Shown here: positions 1 to 8,162 of the stretch, piece after piece
Position numbering within the stretch: the first letter of the stretch is position 1
Layout of the letters: the number at the start of each line of letters is the position of its first letter
DNA from: Galbibacter orientalis DSM 19592
GTDB taxonomy: Bacteria > Bacteroidota > Bacteroidia > Flavobacteriales > Flavobacteriaceae
NCBI RefSeq assembly: GCF_000260115.1
Contig: NZ_JH651379.1
Location: 868,001-932,000 of the forward strand
Direction of reading: 5' to 3'
Length of the DNA: 64,000 nt
Position numbers and translations under genes: made by a program
Notes under the pieces: generated by a model
Seen by the model: the letters and a program-made list of their open reading frames with translations, nothing else
Database searches by the model: none
What the model was told of the DNA's origin: nothing

Positions 1-282
1 AATAGAAACAATTAACCCAACTGTTGTCCCTATCATTCCGTATTTACTACCGCCAAAACGCTTGGTACCAGCAACAGGAATAATATAATCTGCTATTACA
101 ACTCCTATAGCTACTGCTAAAGTAATTCCCAAAAGCCACCAATTGTTAGGAATGGCTTTGGTTAAATAGAGTAATAAAAGTCCTACCCAACTAATAGGCG
201 CCCCAGGAAGTACTGGTAAAAAACTACCTAAAATACCTATAATTACAAATAAGAATCCGATTACAACAAGTAAAATGTCCAT
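1..282 (-). CDS. DUF456 family membrane protein (partial, N-terminal part)
   Basis: This gene runs off the left edge; only the first 94 codons are present, starting at an ATG whose complement is at 280-282. The peptide begins MDILLVVIGFLFVIIGILGS and carries the proline/glycine-rich turn FLPVLPGAPISWVGLLLLY, followed by further hydrophobic stretches and the GTKRFGGSKYG segment typical of DUF456 proteins. The family consists of small integral membrane proteins, rich in glycine, without an established biochemical role. The gene reads away from blaI, and the 383-bp gap between them holds a dispersed repeat and the blaI promoter. The family assignment rests on motif recognition by eye. Confidence 0.8.
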   Translation of the reverse strand, partial: MDILLVVIGFLFVIIGILGSFLPVLPGAPISWVGLLLLYLTKAIPNNWWLLGITLAVAIGVVIADYIIPVAGTKRFGGSKYGMIGTTVGLIVSI

Positions 283-360
283 TTATCTTTTTATTTATCT
301 GACTAATATACGGAGTATTTGTTACGCATTAAGAGCCTTTTTTATATAAAAATCATTACT

Positions 361-497
361 ATCCAAGTAAAATACAAGGCCGCTTTGCTATAAGAAAAAA
401 GTACAAAGACTAAATCTTAACTATCATAAAATATGCAGTTTAAAGAAACAATATTACTAAAATCCTCTTTTTTATTCATTTTTATTAATAACATGGG
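361..497 (-). repeat. Dispersed repeat family A, inverted copy
   Basis: Read on the minus strand, this stretch has the same order of blocks as the repeat units at 6504-7128 and 8230-8757: TTATTAATAAAAA, then AGGATTTTAG, then TTTCTTTAAACT, then GATAGTTAA.ATTTAGTCTTT, then TTCTTATAGC.AAGCGG.CTTGTATTTTACT. It is the lone reverse-oriented copy and makes up most of the gap between the DUF456 gene and blaI. Copies are diverged, so this is an old duplication. No coding potential was seen in the rest of the 283-665 gap apart from the promoter described next. Confidence 0.75.
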
Positions 498-612
498 TCT
501 ATTTAAAAAACCTCATTTAAAGCTTTATATAAGTGGAGTCTAATAAATTCCGTTAACTATTATTGGTCAACAATTTATAAAAATCAGATTTTTTAACTAA
601 AAAAATAGTTTA

Positions 613-663
613 AACTAAATATTTAGTTATATTTGTAATCACAATTCAACTAAAAACTTAGTT
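613..663 (+). promoter_or_regulatory. blaI promoter flanked by two AACTAA-N4-TTAGTT operators
   Basis: Two inverted repeats with identical arms, AACTAA-N4-TTAGTT, lie at 613-628 (a perfect 16-bp palindrome) and 648-663. Their starts are 35 bp apart. Between them sits a Bacteroidota -10 element, TATATTTG at 628-635. The second operator ends two bases before the blaI start codon. The layout is what is expected for a BlaI/MecI-type dimeric repressor binding its own promoter at two sites. That these are BlaI operators is inferred from symmetry and position. Confidence 0.75.
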
Positions 664-665
664 TA

Positions 666-1028
666 ATGAAGCAACTTACAAAAGCAGAAGAAGAAGTAAT
701 GCACATATTATGGCAACTAGAGCGTGCCAATGTAGCAGCCATTATAAAAGAATTACCAGAACCAAAACCAGCTTATAATACAGTTTCTACCATTGTAAGA
801 ATTTTGGAAAGTAAAGGTTTTGTAGATCATGAACAGGAAGGGAAAGGCTATATTTATTTTCCGCTGACTAAGAAATCGGAGTACAGCAATCAATCTATTA
901 ACAAATTGGTAGATGGATACTTTCAAGGTTCTTTTAAGAGTATGGTATCCTTTTTTGTAAAGAAAAACGACATCAGCTTAAAAGAAATGGAGGCTATTTT
1001 AAAAGAAATGGAAAACGAAAAAGAATAA
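666..1028 (+). CDS. BlaI/MecI/CopY-family transcriptional repressor
   Basis: A 120-residue protein of the BlaI/MecI family. The N-terminal two thirds form a winged helix; LTKAEEEVMHILW is the usual family opening and PAYNTVSTIVRILESKGFV (about residues 35-53) is the recognition-helix region. The C-terminal part, from about residue 72, is the expected dimerisation segment. The stop is two bases before the M56 peptidase start, so the two form an operon, and paired palindromes overlap the promoter. In staphylococci such pairs control beta-lactamase through proteolysis of the repressor; in Flavobacteriaceae the pair is common without any beta-lactamase nearby and its target is not known. None is seen here. 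Confidence 0.9.
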   Translation: MKQLTKAEEEVMHILWQLERANVAAIIKELPEPKPAYNTVSTIVRILESKGFVDHEQEGKGYIYFPLTKKSEYSNQSINKLVDGYFQGSFKSMVSFFVKKNDISLKEMEAILKEMENEKE

Positions 1029-1030
1029 TT

Positions 1031-2428
1031 ATGACTTACATTATCCAAACCATTGCTTTTCAATTATTGTTTTTAGTTATTTATGATTTCTTCCTAAAAA
1101 AAGAAACCTTTTTTAACTGGAACAGAGCATATTTGCTGTTAACACCCCTATTATCGGTTATTCTACCGTTTGTAGAATTGGAAAGTTTTAAAACTACCGT
1201 ACCTCAAAATTATATGTTTTTACTTCCCGAAATAGTATTAACTGCTAAGGATAATTCTGTTAATGTAGTTGAAACATCATTAATTCCGACATTGAGCATT
1301 TTGGAGTGGATTTTTATTATTGGAAGTGTAATTAGTTTACTATGGTTTTTATATAAACTACTTCAAATTCAGCATTTAAAAAAAGAAGGAAAAACACGCT
1401 ATTTTGAAGGCTACAACCGCATAGAAGTTGCTAAAGAAGATGCTGCCTTTTCGTTCTTTAAAGATATTTTTATTGGAAAATCGCTCTTACAAAAAGAACA
1501 CAAACATATAATTGAGCATGAGTTGGTACATATAAAAGAAAAACATTCGTTAGATCTTATCTTTTTTGAAATCTTACGAATTGTATTCTGGTTTAATCCG
1601 CTTATTTATATCTACCAAGCCCGAATTACCGAATTGCACGAGTTCATCGCCGATGCAAAAACCGTTAAAAACAACAAAAAGGAGCATTACCAACTGTTAT
1701 TAGAAGAAGTTTTTAAAACAGACAGAATCTCCTTCATCAATCATTTTTTTAATCAATCATTAATCAAAAAACGAATCGTTATGTTACAAAAATCGAAATC
1801 TAAAAAAGTATGGCAACTCAAGTATTTAGTGCTTATTCCTATGGTTTTAAGTATGCTTTTTTATACTTCTTGTGAAAAAGAAGAAAGTATAATTACAGAA
1901 AAACAAATGTCTATTGAAGAGCAAGTAAGAGAGCTAGAAGCTGCTTTAGAAAGCTCCGATGAAGAATTATCTCCAGAATTAAGAAAACAAATATTTTCTT
2001 TAGCTGTAAAGACTTCCAATAAAAAATATAATACCGACAAGAAGTTTGATGCTAGTAAAATAGACCAAGGAGAAGACATTCCTTTTACAGTAATTCCAGT
2101 AAAACCAATGTTTAAAGATTGCGAAGGACTTGCTCAAGAACTCCAATTTGAATGTTTTAAAGAAAAAATAGACAACCACGTTAGAGCTACCTTTAAATAT
2201 CCATTGGAGGCTCAAAACAATGGAATCCAAGGACGGGTGTATATTAATTTCAGAATTAATATTGATGGTTCGGTTACTATTTTAAATTCAAGAGCTCCAG
2301 CAGCTTCTTTAGATTTAGAAGCGAGAAGAATTATAGAAGCTTTGCCAACTTTTCTCCCGGGAAAAGACCAAAACGGAAATTTACATCCAGTAACTTTTGC
2401 ATATCCTATTGTGTTTAAATTAAGCTAA
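1031..2428 (+). CDS. M56 (BlaR1-type) membrane metallopeptidase with C-terminal TonB-like domain
   Basis: A 465-residue sensor/peptidase. Hydrophobic segments lie near residues 5-22, 34-50, 92-112 and 262-280. The zinc motif HELVH is at residues 163-167 in the cytoplasmic loop, with a likely third ligand E204 in ELHEFIAD. After the last membrane helix comes TSCEKEE and a periplasmic acidic linker. The final 100 residues look like a TonB C-terminal domain (GRVYINFRINIDGSVTI, then LPTFLPGKDQNG), preceded by a two-cysteine segment MFKDC...ECFKEKI. The enzyme probably cleaves the upstream repressor after a periplasmic signal. It has no penicillin-binding domain, so it is not a beta-lactam sensor of the BlaR1 kind; the ligand is unknown. 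Confidence 0.88.
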   Translation: MTYIIQTIAFQLLFLVIYDFFLKKETFFNWNRAYLLLTPLLSVILPFVELESFKTTVPQNYMFLLPEIVLTAKDNSVNVVETSLIPTLSILEWIFIIGSVISLLWFLYKLLQIQHLKKEGKTRYFEGYNRIEVAKEDAAFSFFKDIFIGKSLLQKEHKHIIEHELVHIKEKHSLDLIFFEILRIVFWFNPLIYIYQARITELHEFIADAKTVKNNKKEHYQLLLEEVFKTDRISFINHFFNQSLIKKRIVMLQKSKSKKVWQLKYLVLIPMVLSMLFYTSCEKEESIITEKQMSIEEQVRELEAALESSDEELSPELRKQIFSLAVKTSNKKYNTDKKFDASKIDQGEDIPFTVIPVKPMFKDCEGLAQELQFECFKEKIDNHVRATFKYPLEAQNNGIQGRVYINFRINIDGSVTILNSRAPAASLDLEARRIIEALPTFLPGKDQNGNLHPVTFAYPIVFKLS

Positions 2429-2749
2429 ATATGCAAAAAGCTATTGTTTACATTTTTTTAATTAGTTTGATGAAAGTCGGGGCGCAAGTTCCGACTTTAA
2501 CCACTGCAGAAAACGAGTTTAAAAAAGGAAATTATACAAAAGCCATCAACTTATATTCCGAAATTCATACTGCAAAATCGCAATTACAAATTGCTAGAGC
2601 CTATAATGCACTAGGAAATTATGATAAAGCCGAAAAGCAATATCTAGAGGCTATAAAACTAGATACTACTTTATTTGTTGCTCAAAATGAATTAGGAAAG
2701 TTATATTTTAAAAATTCAGATTTTAAAAAGGCTAGAATGATTTATTATA

Positions 2750-3716
2750 ACCCGTTGTGCATTTAGAAAAAGTTGTGCAAACTGCTAAAATGCAGTAAAT
2801 TGTAGTAACCACACTATAATTTATATGCACAACTTTCAAGCAAATTACGACAAAATCCTCAAGGTTTTAAAAGAATTGGATTGTAAAATGGATTATTTAC
2901 ATCAAATCCGTAAACCTAAATTAAGAGATAAAGAGCTTATAGCTATTGATTTAACATCAGAATATATGAGTGTTGATAGTGAATGCCAGCTTTTTCGAAT
3001 GTTACCTGCTGGTCTATCCAGCAAAATAGAGCGCAGTGTCTACAATAGAAGAAAGCGTAAGTTGTTTTCTTTTAGAGAATCACTTCGCAAGGCATTAGTG
3101 AGAAAGTTGAATAAATCTGAGCATTGTTATATTGTTGACAGTATGCCGTTAGAGGTCTGTAAATTATCAAGAAGCGCTAGAAGTAAGATATGTAAAGAAC
3201 AAAACTACAGTCTGCCCGAAAAAGGATATTGTGCAAGTCAATCAAGCCATTATTATGGATATAAATTACATGCTGTCTGTTCTGCTCAGGGTGTTATCGA
3301 AAGTATGGATATTAGTCCAGCCTCTGTGCACGATATTAATTATTTAAAGGATATAAAGCATCAATTAAGTGATTGCATATTACTTGGTGATAAAGGGTAT
3401 TTGTCGGCTGAATATCAATTGAATTTATTTGAATATCATAATATTAGACTTGAAACCCCTATGAGAACAAACCAGCATAACTATAGGGAGCAGCCGTACG
3501 TTTTTAAGAAATCCAGAAAGCGTATTGAAACATTGTTTTCTCAACTTTGCGACCAATTTATGATTCGAAGGAATTATGCTAAATCTTTTGAGGGATTCAA
3601 AAACAGAATATTATCTAAGATTACGGCTATGACGGTCATTCAATATATAAACATATTTGAATTCAACAGAAATATCAATAACCTAAAAATCAATATTGCC
3701 TAAATGCACAACGGGT
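2750..3716 (+). mobile_element. IS982-family insertion sequence, complete
   Basis: The element is 967 bp. Its ends are perfect 17-bp inverted repeats: ACCCGTTGTGCATTTAG at 2750-2766 and its complement at 3700-3716. It is flanked by an 8-bp direct duplication TTATTATA (2742-2749 and 3717-3724); a 9-bp reading, TTTATTATA, is possible if the right end is placed at 3715. Length, the ACCC terminus and the transposase fit the IS982 family. The perfect ends and flanking duplication, and the intact frame of the host gene when it is removed, point to a recent insertion. Confidence 0.93.
2825..3703 (+). CDS. IS982-family DDE transposase
   Basis: A 292-residue transposase that fills the insertion sequence; its stop codon lies within the right inverted repeat. 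The first 95 residues are the N-terminal DNA-binding region with a basic YNRRKRKLF segment. The catalytic triad can be read as D105 (YIVDSMPLEVCK), D189 (LLGDKGYLSAE) and E235 (SRKRIETLFSQL). The VDSxPxxVCK and HYYGYKLH blocks are typical of IS982 members. No frameshift or internal stop is present, so it is probably active. The gene is in the same orientation as the operon it interrupts. Confidence 0.93.
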   Translation: MHNFQANYDKILKVLKELDCKMDYLHQIRKPKLRDKELIAIDLTSEYMSVDSECQLFRMLPAGLSSKIERSVYNRRKRKLFSFRESLRKALVRKLNKSEHCYIVDSMPLEVCKLSRSARSKICKEQNYSLPEKGYCASQSSHYYGYKLHAVCSAQGVIESMDISPASVHDINYLKDIKHQLSDCILLGDKGYLSAEYQLNLFEYHNIRLETPMRTNQHNYREQPYVFKKSRKRIETLFSQLCDQFMIRRNYAKSFEGFKNRILSKITAMTVIQYINIFEFNRNINNLKINIA

Positions 3717-4542
3717 TTATTATAGGTTATTTGCTACCGATGCCCCAAATCCTTTTTATATGTATCAACTTGGATTAATAGAGGATGCAGAAGGAAATCC
3801 TTTTCAAGCTATTGGTTTATATAAAAGGAGTTATAATTTGGATAGCACTAGTATTAAAAATATCTACCAAATAGGGAAGCATCATTTAATACAAAGGCAG
3901 TTAGATTCGGTACATAAATATGCCGATATCGGGTTAAAAATGGCTCCAAATTCTATAGATTTAAACAATTTAAAAGCCTTAGCTTATTTTAATAATGGCG
4001 AAAAAGAACCTGCTATTCCATATTTTGAAAAGCTTATTGAATTAAAACAACACAAAACATATATCTATAAAAATTTAGCCGAATGCTACCAATTTGTATG
4101 GAAATACGACGAAGCCTTTGAGTGTTACAAAAAAATAGTTGAAATAGATAATGGCGATCCAGAAGGATATCGTGGCTTAGGGAAGCTCTATTGGCGGGAG
4201 AAACAATATGATAGTGCTAAAACTAATTATAAAACAGCTATTGAAATTCAAAAAGTAAATTTTAATACTGAATATACAGCCTTGGCACAAATTGCTTTAG
4301 ATGAAAAGGATATCAAACTCGCAATAGATTATTATAAAAAAGCATATGCTCAAGATGATACAAATTATTTTGCGCTGTATCATGTCTGTTTTTATTCTGA
4401 TAAATATTATGAAGATTCTAATTACAGACTTCAATTATTTGAAGATTTTATCTATAAGTTTCCAAACATAAAAATCTATAGCGACTATGCTAAAAAACGG
4501 ATTTCAGAATTAAAAGAAGAGATTCATCTTGCTGCCAATTAA

Positions 4543-4952
4543 GTAAAGTAAATTCATTTTAATAATTAATCCACTCAAAAATCAACTAGCTCGAGGCAAG
4601 CCTATGAGGTATTATTTAATCCTTTTCGACGTAGAACCCTTCAAGATACTCAGGACAAGCTCTAGGTAATAAAACCTTCAATGAGAGATTTAAAGGTAGT
4701 ACTGTTTTTATAGTAGCCTGAAGATTTTTTACCACAGAATTACGGATATGTGGTTTTCATCCTCTGAAGAATTTCTTGAGAACGTAAAAATAGATTTGTG
4801 AATTTGTAGCTTAGATTTATAAAAAATAAAAGGACCTGAAATAAATTGTTAGGCTCTAAATTCAATCTAAGACCAATAAAAATTTCAGCTAAAACTTCAT
4901 TTATTACTATTTACCCTAAAAAAATTGTAATTTTCGACTTTAAAGTATTTTC
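4543..4952. other. Intergenic region with a dispersed repeat, no gene seen
   Basis: This 410-bp gap contains the family B repeat at about 4577-4692. The rest is AT-rich; a degenerate -10-like TAATTTTC at 4928-4935 precedes the lipoprotein gene. No open frame with coding character was found. Confidence 0.6.
4577..4692 (+). repeat. Dispersed repeat family B, plus-strand copy
   Basis: The block order is ATCAACTA.CTCGAGGCAAGC, then GAGGTATT, TTTAATCC, GTAGAACCCTTC, ACTCAGGACAAGCTCT, then AATAAAACCTTCAATGAGAG. The same order appears on the minus strand at 53165-53295, and in part at 6440-6510 and 54397-54456. The AGGACA.GCTC word is common in intergenic repeats of Flavobacteriaceae. Its function is unknown. 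Confidence 0.8.
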
Positions 4953-5429
4953 ATGCAGAAGTTTGGGGTAATTCTTTTTTGCTTATTAATGGTTTCTTGT
5001 GAGCTTTTTACTTCAGAAAAAAAAGCTAAAGAAGAAATTATAAAAAGAGAACGGCAGAGTATAAATTGGAACGATGTTGACCAATATCCGCTGTTTGAAA
5101 ATTGTGATGAAACTGCCCATAGAAATGAGCAGCGACAATGCTTTCAAGAAACTTTTACCCAACACTTTTTAGCTACATTAAGTGCAAGCCATTTGGTAAC
5201 TCATAAAAATTTAAACGATACTATTAATGTGCAATTACTTATTGGAAAAGAGGGTAATGTTAGTATTCTTCAGATTAAAAAAAATAAAAAAGTAGCTAAA
5301 GAAATTCCAGAAATAGATACATTAATTGCCAGTAGTGTAGAAACTTTGCCACGCGTATATCCAGCACTTAAAAGAAACATTCCTGTAAATATAAAAATAC
5401 AGCTTCCTATTATTTTAAAAGTAGAATAA
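4953..5429 (+). CDS. Small lipoprotein with TonB-like C-terminal domain
   Basis: A 158-residue protein that begins with a short lipoprotein signal peptide ending in the lipobox LMVSC (C16). The mature part carries YPLFENCDETAHRNEQRQCF, a two-cysteine block that matches the pattern just before the TonB-like domain of the M56 protein upstream (MFKDC...ECF). The region INVQLLIGKEGNVSILQI resembles the core strands of a TonB C-terminal domain, though it is shorter and lacks the usual YP motif. It may be a degenerate or stand-alone relative of the sensor domain of the nearby M56 protein. No function is known. Confidence 0.65.
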   Translation: MQKFGVILFCLLMVSCELFTSEKKAKEEIIKRERQSINWNDVDQYPLFENCDETAHRNEQRQCFQETFTQHFLATLSASHLVTHKNLNDTINVQLLIGKEGNVSILQIKKNKKVAKEIPEIDTLIASSVETLPRVYPALKRNIPVNIKIQLPIILKVE

Positions 5430-5445
5430 TATGATGTGTTTTGGT

Positions 5446-5453
5446 TAGCTTTG
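5446..5453 (+). promoter_or_regulatory. Putative -10 element for ruvC
   Basis: TAGCTTTG matches the TAnnTTTG consensus and lies 58 bases before the TTG start of ruvC, just after the lipoprotein stop. No clear -33 element was seen. Confidence 0.4.
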
Positions 5454-5511
5454 TTTTCTAACTTAAAAAAGTATCTTAGCTTATATATACTATAACTTTT
5501 AACTAAAAAAT

Positions 5512-6069
5512 TTGTCTAAAAAAGAGCGCATTATATTAGGAATAGATCCAGGAACTACCATTATGGGATTCGGACTCATAAAATGTGTGGGACCTAAAAT
5601 GGAATTGATACAATTGGATGAATTAATCTTAAAAAAATACACCGATCATTATTTAAAACTTCAGAAAATTTTTGAACATACTATTGGTATCATAGAAGCA
5701 CATCACCCAGATGAAATTGCTATTGAAGCTCCTTTTTTTGGTAAAAATGTCCAATCAATGTTAAAATTAGGAAGGGCACAGGGTGTAGCAATGGCAGCCG
5801 GATTATCAAGACAAATAGCAATTACCGAATATTCCCCAAAAAAAATAAAAATGGCAATTACTGGTAGTGGAAATGCTAGTAAAGAACAAGTTGCTAAAAT
5901 GCTTCAAAGCCTACTAAACTTGAAAACATTACCAAAAAATTTAGATGCCACCGATGGATTAGCAGCAGCTGTTTGTCATTTTTACAACAGCGGAAAAGTA
6001 ACTTCTACAAAAAGTTATTCTGGATGGGATGCATTTGTAAAACAAAATGAAGCACGTATAAAAAAGTAG
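5512..6069 (+). CDS. ruvC: Holliday junction resolvase RuvC
   Basis: RuvC cleaves four-way DNA junctions made by recombination, acting with RuvAB. The protein is 185 residues, normal for the family. The acidic active-site residues are visible: D12 in GIDPGTT, E72 in AIEAPFFGKN, and D145/D148 in DATDGLAAAVCHFY. The start is TTG at 5512; no ATG lies upstream in frame before a stop, and the next in-frame ATG would remove the first catalytic aspartate, so the TTG start is favoured. A small hypothetical gene follows after two bases and is probably co-transcribed. Confidence 0.93.
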   Translation: MSKKERIILGIDPGTTIMGFGLIKCVGPKMELIQLDELILKKYTDHYLKLQKIFEHTIGIIEAHHPDEIAIEAPFFGKNVQSMLKLGRAQGVAMAAGLSRQIAITEYSPKKIKMAITGSGNASKEQVAKMLQSLLNLKTLPKNLDATDGLAAAVCHFYNSGKVTSTKSYSGWDAFVKQNEARIKK

Positions 6070-6071
6070 AA

Positions 6072-6425
6072 ATGAAATTTGATTTTTTAAATAGCACCCA
6101 ACTTTTACAAACAGCATCCGATGAAAAGCTGTATAAAAAACTAATTATTCAGTTAAATAAGGATTTAAAATTAGCTAATTTAGAAGAAGAATATAATAGT
6201 ACTATTTCTCCTGAAAAATTAAAAAGAGATCTCCACGAACTAATTTTTTTATTGATTAACGACCGTTTTGCCGATTATTTAAACTTTCTATATATTATTG
6301 ATGTTTCGGAAAATGAAGTAAAATTGCTAGACGGAAGTGATGTTGTTAAACTATCTGAAAATGTAACATTTTTAGTGCTCAAACGAGAATGGCAAAAGGT
6401 TTGGTTTAAGAATAAGTATAGCTAA
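6072..6425 (+). CDS. Conserved hypothetical protein downstream of ruvC
   Basis: A 117-residue, soluble, charged protein with no signal peptide and no membrane segment. It looks mainly helical in the first 75 residues (KLIIQLNKDLKLANLEEEY, LHELIFLLINDRFADYL), followed by a strand-rich C-terminus (VTFLVLKREWQKVWF). I do not recognise a named family. It begins two bases after the ruvC stop, so it is translated from the ruvC transcript; a link to recombination is only inferred from that. Confidence 0.7.
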   Translation: MKFDFLNSTQLLQTASDEKLYKKLIIQLNKDLKLANLEEEYNSTISPEKLKRDLHELIFLLINDRFADYLNFLYIIDVSENEVKLLDGSDVVKLSENVTFLVLKREWQKVWFKNKYS

Positions 6426-7151
6426 ATTTTAAAAAAAATAATCAACTCCCTCAAGGTAAACCTAAGAGGTATTGAAATAAAAATAATTTAATCCATTCCA
6501 CGTAGAACCCTTGCTATTAATAAAAAGAGGATTTTTGAAATATTATTTATTTAAACTACTTATTTTGAGGTAGTTAAAATTTAGTCTTTGTTCTTATAGT
6601 GAAGCGGTCTTGTGTTTTTACTCGGACATTAATGATATCAAACCTGAAAATCTTGATTCTTGGTTCTTAATATCCAGCTAGCGAAAGCATCACGCTCGTA
6701 CCGAATATAAAAACTATTTGCCACTAATTCACGAATGATTTATTCTGTGTGTTTTAATAGAAAGCTTTTTAAAGGAAGGGATAAGTTGTTGAATTGTTAA
6801 GCTGATAAACTGTTTATAATGCTAGAAAATTCTTAATATCAAATTATTGTTATGTTATAAACATTAACGTAATTTATTGAATTACAATTATATAAAGATA
6901 TAAATGGGGTTTTCAAAATAGAACCCTTGCTATTAATAAAAACAGGATTTTAGAAAGGCTATTTCTTTAAACTACTTATTTTGTGGTAGTTAAAATTTAG
7001 TCTTTTTTCTTATAGCGAAGCGGTCTTATATTTTTACTCGGACATTAATGATATCAAACCTGAAAATCTTGATTCTTAATATCCAGCTAGCGAAAGCATC
7101 ACGCTCGTACCGAATATAAAAACTTCCATTTTATGACCAATCCTCACTATC
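6426..7151. repeat. Intergenic repeat array, left of fic (families B and A)
   Basis: There is no gene in this 726-bp stretch. It starts with a partial family B repeat (about 6440-6503: ATCAACTCCCTCAAGG, AAGAGGTATTGAAA, TTTAATCCATTCC, GTAGAACCC), then a full family A unit of about 400 bp (6504-6907) and a second A unit (6908-7128) cut short where the fic region begins. The two A units share TTGCTATTAATAAAAA, AAACTACTTATTTTG, AGCGGTCTT..., ACTCGGACATTAATGATATC and AGCTAGCGAAAGCATCACGC in the same order. Confidence 0.85.
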
Positions 7152-8123
7152 TTAGGGTACGATGCTGTTCCCTGTTATTTTATATTTGGTTTTATTTTTT
7201 TCTCCAATTTTTTTAAATAGATTTAACTCCAATCCTTTTTTTAAATCTCTACTTGCTGTTGAAGAAGAAATATCTTTAAAAATATTCATATAATCTTTTC
7301 TTGAAAACTCTTTTTTATTTAGTGATATAAAATATTCGAGTCGGTCACTCTCGGTCAACGTTCGATTATTAAAATCCAATAACTTATTAATTGACAGATT
7401 AATTACTGTTAGCATATACTCGATAAATTTAGTTGATTTTCCTGATTTATCACTTTGATTTAATGCTTTGTAATATTTATCTTGATTATTGCTAATCATA
7501 GATTCAAAAGGCAAAAACTCAAAGATTGGATATTTCTCCATTAAAATTAAAGTTTGCCATAATCTTCCCATTCTGCCGTTTCCATCTAAAAATGGATGAA
7601 TAAATTCCATTTCATAGTGAAAAACACAGCTTTTAATTAATTCGATTTCTTGTGAATTTTTTAAGTATTTGAAAAGGTCTTTCATTAAAAATGATACGTT
7701 TTCAAAAGGTGGTGCTAAATGTTCGACTTTTGAATCTTTTATAATTCCAACACCTTGTTTTCTGTATTTTCCAGCATCTTCAATTAGGTTTTTCATTAAA
7801 TTTTGATGCGCTTTTAAAAATGATTTTTCGTTGTTAGGATTATATTGGTTTAATTTTTCATAAATTTCTATTGCATTTAAAACTTCAAGTATGTCTTTTT
7901 TGGGTCCAATAACTCTTTTCTTTTCAAGAAGTGCTGTTATCTGCTCTTCTGTTAAACTATTTCCTTCTATTTTTAATGAAGAGTGAATAGTTTTTATCTT
8001 GTTCTTTTTTCTTAATTTAGGAGAAGGTCTATTTAGATAAGTTGCATTTATTTCTCCTATTTTTTCTGAAATAGAGGTTATTAATCTTAAAATTTCTGGA
8101 GTTATTTCGTAAGGAGGATTCAT
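7152..8123 (-). CDS. Fic-family protein (probable AMPylator) with C-terminal winged helix
   Basis: The Fic catalytic motif HPFLDGNGRMGRL is present, with the histidine that activates the target hydroxyl and the GNGR anion-binding loop. An N-terminal inhibitory motif, SLKIEGNS, matches the S/T-x3-E-G/N pattern, so this is a class II Fic with a built-in antitoxin helix. The last 80 residues look like a winged helix (YFISLNKKEFSRKDYMNIF, STASRDLKKGLELNLFKKI). The frame extends to 8162, but the ATG at 8123 is preferred: a -10 element and a palindrome lie between the two, and MNPPYEITPEILRLI is the usual opening. This gives 323 residues. No separate antitoxin gene is adjacent. The gene sits inside the repeat array and may be mobile or dispensable. 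Confidence 0.9.
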   Translation of the reverse strand: MNPPYEITPEILRLITSISEKIGEINATYLNRPSPKLRKKNKIKTIHSSLKIEGNSLTEEQITALLEKKRVIGPKKDILEVLNAIEIYEKLNQYNPNNEKSFLKAHQNLMKNLIEDAGKYRKQGVGIIKDSKVEHLAPPFENVSFLMKDLFKYLKNSQEIELIKSCVFHYEMEFIHPFLDGNGRMGRLWQTLILMEKYPIFEFLPFESMISNNQDKYYKALNQSDKSGKSTKFIEYMLTVINLSINKLLDFNNRTLTESDRLEYFISLNKKEFSRKDYMNIFKDISSSTASRDLKKGLELNLFKKIGEKNKTKYKITGNSIVP

Positions 8124-8127
8124 TTTA

Positions 8128-8155
8128 ATACTATCATTTGATAGTATCAAAGATA
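8128..8155 (-). promoter_or_regulatory. fic promoter with overlapping palindromic operator
   Basis: On the minus strand TATCTTTG (8155-8148) matches TAnnTTTG. Immediately downstream is an inverted repeat with perfect 9-bp arms, ATACTATCA-TT-TGATAGTAT as read on the plus strand (8128-8147). It covers the expected transcription start and ends four bases before the ATG at 8123. The Fic protein carries its own winged helix, so autorepression through this site is a reasonable inference. Confidence 0.65.
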
Positions 8156-8162
8156 CAATCAT

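Larger units (their letters stand above)
2431..4542 (+). pseudogene. TPR-repeat protein gene interrupted by an IS982-family element
   Basis: The gene starts three bases after the M56 stop and encodes a signal-peptide-like start (MQKAIVYIFLISLMKVGAQ) followed by tetratricopeptide repeats, for example YDKAEKQYLEAIKLDTTLFVA. After codon 106 it is cut by the insertion at 2750-3716, which adds NPLCI and a stop. Removing the element and one copy of the duplicated target joins base 2749 to 3725 in frame (Y-Y-R-L-F-A-T-D), restoring a 378-residue protein that ends at 4542. The 3' half keeps an open frame and could start internally at 3760 (260 residues). The intact protein would be an exported or periplasmic TPR partner of the M56 sensor; that role is inferred only from the operon. 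Confidence 0.9.

Noticed and set aside
666-2428. BlaI/M56 pair as a beta-lactam resistance locus
   Set aside because: There is no beta-lactamase or PBP2a-like gene nearby, and the M56 protein ends in a TonB-like rather than a penicillin-binding domain.
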